Assembly (NCBI RefSeq): GCF_003349955.1 | Contig: NZ_QLKQ01000006.1 | Span: 1-64,000, forward strand | Length of the DNA: 64,000 nucleotides | From: Azospirillum brasilense | GTDB lineage: Bacteria > Pseudomonadota > Alphaproteobacteria > Azospirillales > Azospirillaceae | Reading direction: 5' to 3' | Shown here: positions 63,788 to 64,000 of the stretch, one piece after another | Layout of the letters: each line of letters opens with the position of its first letter | How positions within the stretch are numbered: the stretch's first letter is position 1 | Translations under genes and position numbers: made by a program | The notes under the pieces: model-generated | What the model was told of the DNA's origin: nothing | The model's input: only the letters and a program-made list of their open reading frames with translations | Databases searched by the model: none

Positions 63788-64000
63788 CTATAGATAGCTG
63801 TATATGGTGTTGAGTATTTTTGCGGCGTTGTTCTTGGCGTAATCATCCGTGTTGTTGGCTAGGGCCACTCCAATGATCCCGGCGTTGCCACCATTCTTGT
63901 CGTTCGTGATGGCATAGGCATTGGTTGCGCTGCCCGGATTCCATCCGCCCACCATATCCAATTGCTTACCAAGTGCAGAGTTCTTGATTTTGGTCAAAGC
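63788..64000 (-). CDS. Small protein of unknown function, truncated at the window edge
   Basis: At least 71 residues visible; the N-terminus lies beyond base 64000 because no ATG or GTG start is seen inside and the frame is open to the edge. The visible part reads TKIKNSALGKQLDMVGGW, followed by an Asn/Ala/Gly-rich tail ending NTIYSYL. GKQLDMVGG resembles a double-glycine leader junction, but this cannot be judged without the true start. GC content is low, as in the adjacent RTX gene. Confidence 0.6.
   Translation of the reverse strand, partial: ALTKIKNSALGKQLDMVGGWNPGSATNAYAITNDKNGGNAGIIGVALANNTDDYAKNNAAKILNTIYSYL

Noticed and set aside
63788..64000. Double-glycine bacteriocin precursor
   Set aside because: The start codon is outside the window, and the TTG near the edge is not a reliable start, so leader length is unknown.
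1..64000. tRNA, rRNA, CRISPR array, transposase or integrase genes
   Set aside because: None seen on reading both strands; the only repeats are the short intergenic elements and tandem repeats listed.

Overview
The window is a high-GC chromosomal segment of an alphaproteobacterium. Gene content, gene order and the intergenic repeat families look most like Azospirillum or a close Rhodospirillales relative; this is an inference from gene families, not a database match. Nearly every gene is ordinary chromosomal metabolism or transport. I saw no rRNA, tRNA, CRISPR array, transposase or integrase. Only the last ~1.1 kb (62885-64000) has clearly lower GC and looks acquired.

Layout. 1-3452: left end of a polyamine-type ABC operon (substrate-binding protein and ATPase; permeases would lie beyond base 1), divergent from a GntR/FadR regulator with two identical palindromic sites between them. 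3575-8570: ferrochelatase, then a four-gene OsmU/YehZYXW-type osmoprotectant importer. 8574-12560: a protein of unknown function, a Kbp-like BON-LysM protein, an HtrA-like protein that has lost its catalytic triad, a PaaI thioesterase and an enoyl-CoA hydratase. 12674-17774: gluconate block (gnd, LacI-type gntR, gntK, edd) with two GntR operators. 17948-23864: seven-gene minus-strand operon with a polar-amino-acid-type ABC importer, a 2-hydroxyacid dehydrogenase, a LacI regulator and a fumarylacetoacetase-fold enzyme, headed by a perfect 16-bp palindrome.

24172-28060: moeA behind an FNR-like box, a secreted 22-residue-repeat protein, and a minus-strand trio (DUF1244, a DUF2478-DUF364 fusion, a TusA-like carrier) that hints at molybdenum or metal homeostasis. 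28233-35695: SDR, TauE-type permease, 18-cysteine Csp copper-storage protein, possible UDG-fold protein, dcd, a cupin, GST, glyoxalase II, a methyltransferase and an RBBP9-type hydrolase. 35714-41489: PRC-barrel protein, metX-metW, divergent from chorismate mutase, hisC-type aminotransferase and tyrC (Met, Phe and Tyr synthesis). 41683-46931: sulfate-binding protein, XRE-cupin regulator, oxyR and ahpC-ahpF with a well-formed OxyR site.

47067-50871: a PaoABC-like molybdenum aldehyde oxidoreductase whose iron-sulfur subunit has no Tat leader. 51051-56620: several poorly known genes and a stand-alone SF2 helicase. 56711-59965: receiver protein, plsY, a dihydroorotase homologue lacking the metal-binding HxH, and pyrB. 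60023-62798: small membrane and periplasmic proteins, a GcvA-type LysR regulator with a CTAAT palindrome, a DUF1127 protein and a GFA protein. 62885-64000: a short RTX protein and a truncated small protein, AT-rich.

Two GC-rich inverted-repeat families (A at 1, 12575 and 46962; B at 17783 and 21569) lie between genes. No large new system stands out. The best candidates for follow-up are the DUF2478-DUF364/TusA/DUF1244 group near moeA, the triad-less HtrA protein, the repeat protein at 25687, the Tat-less PaoABC and the SF2 helicase.
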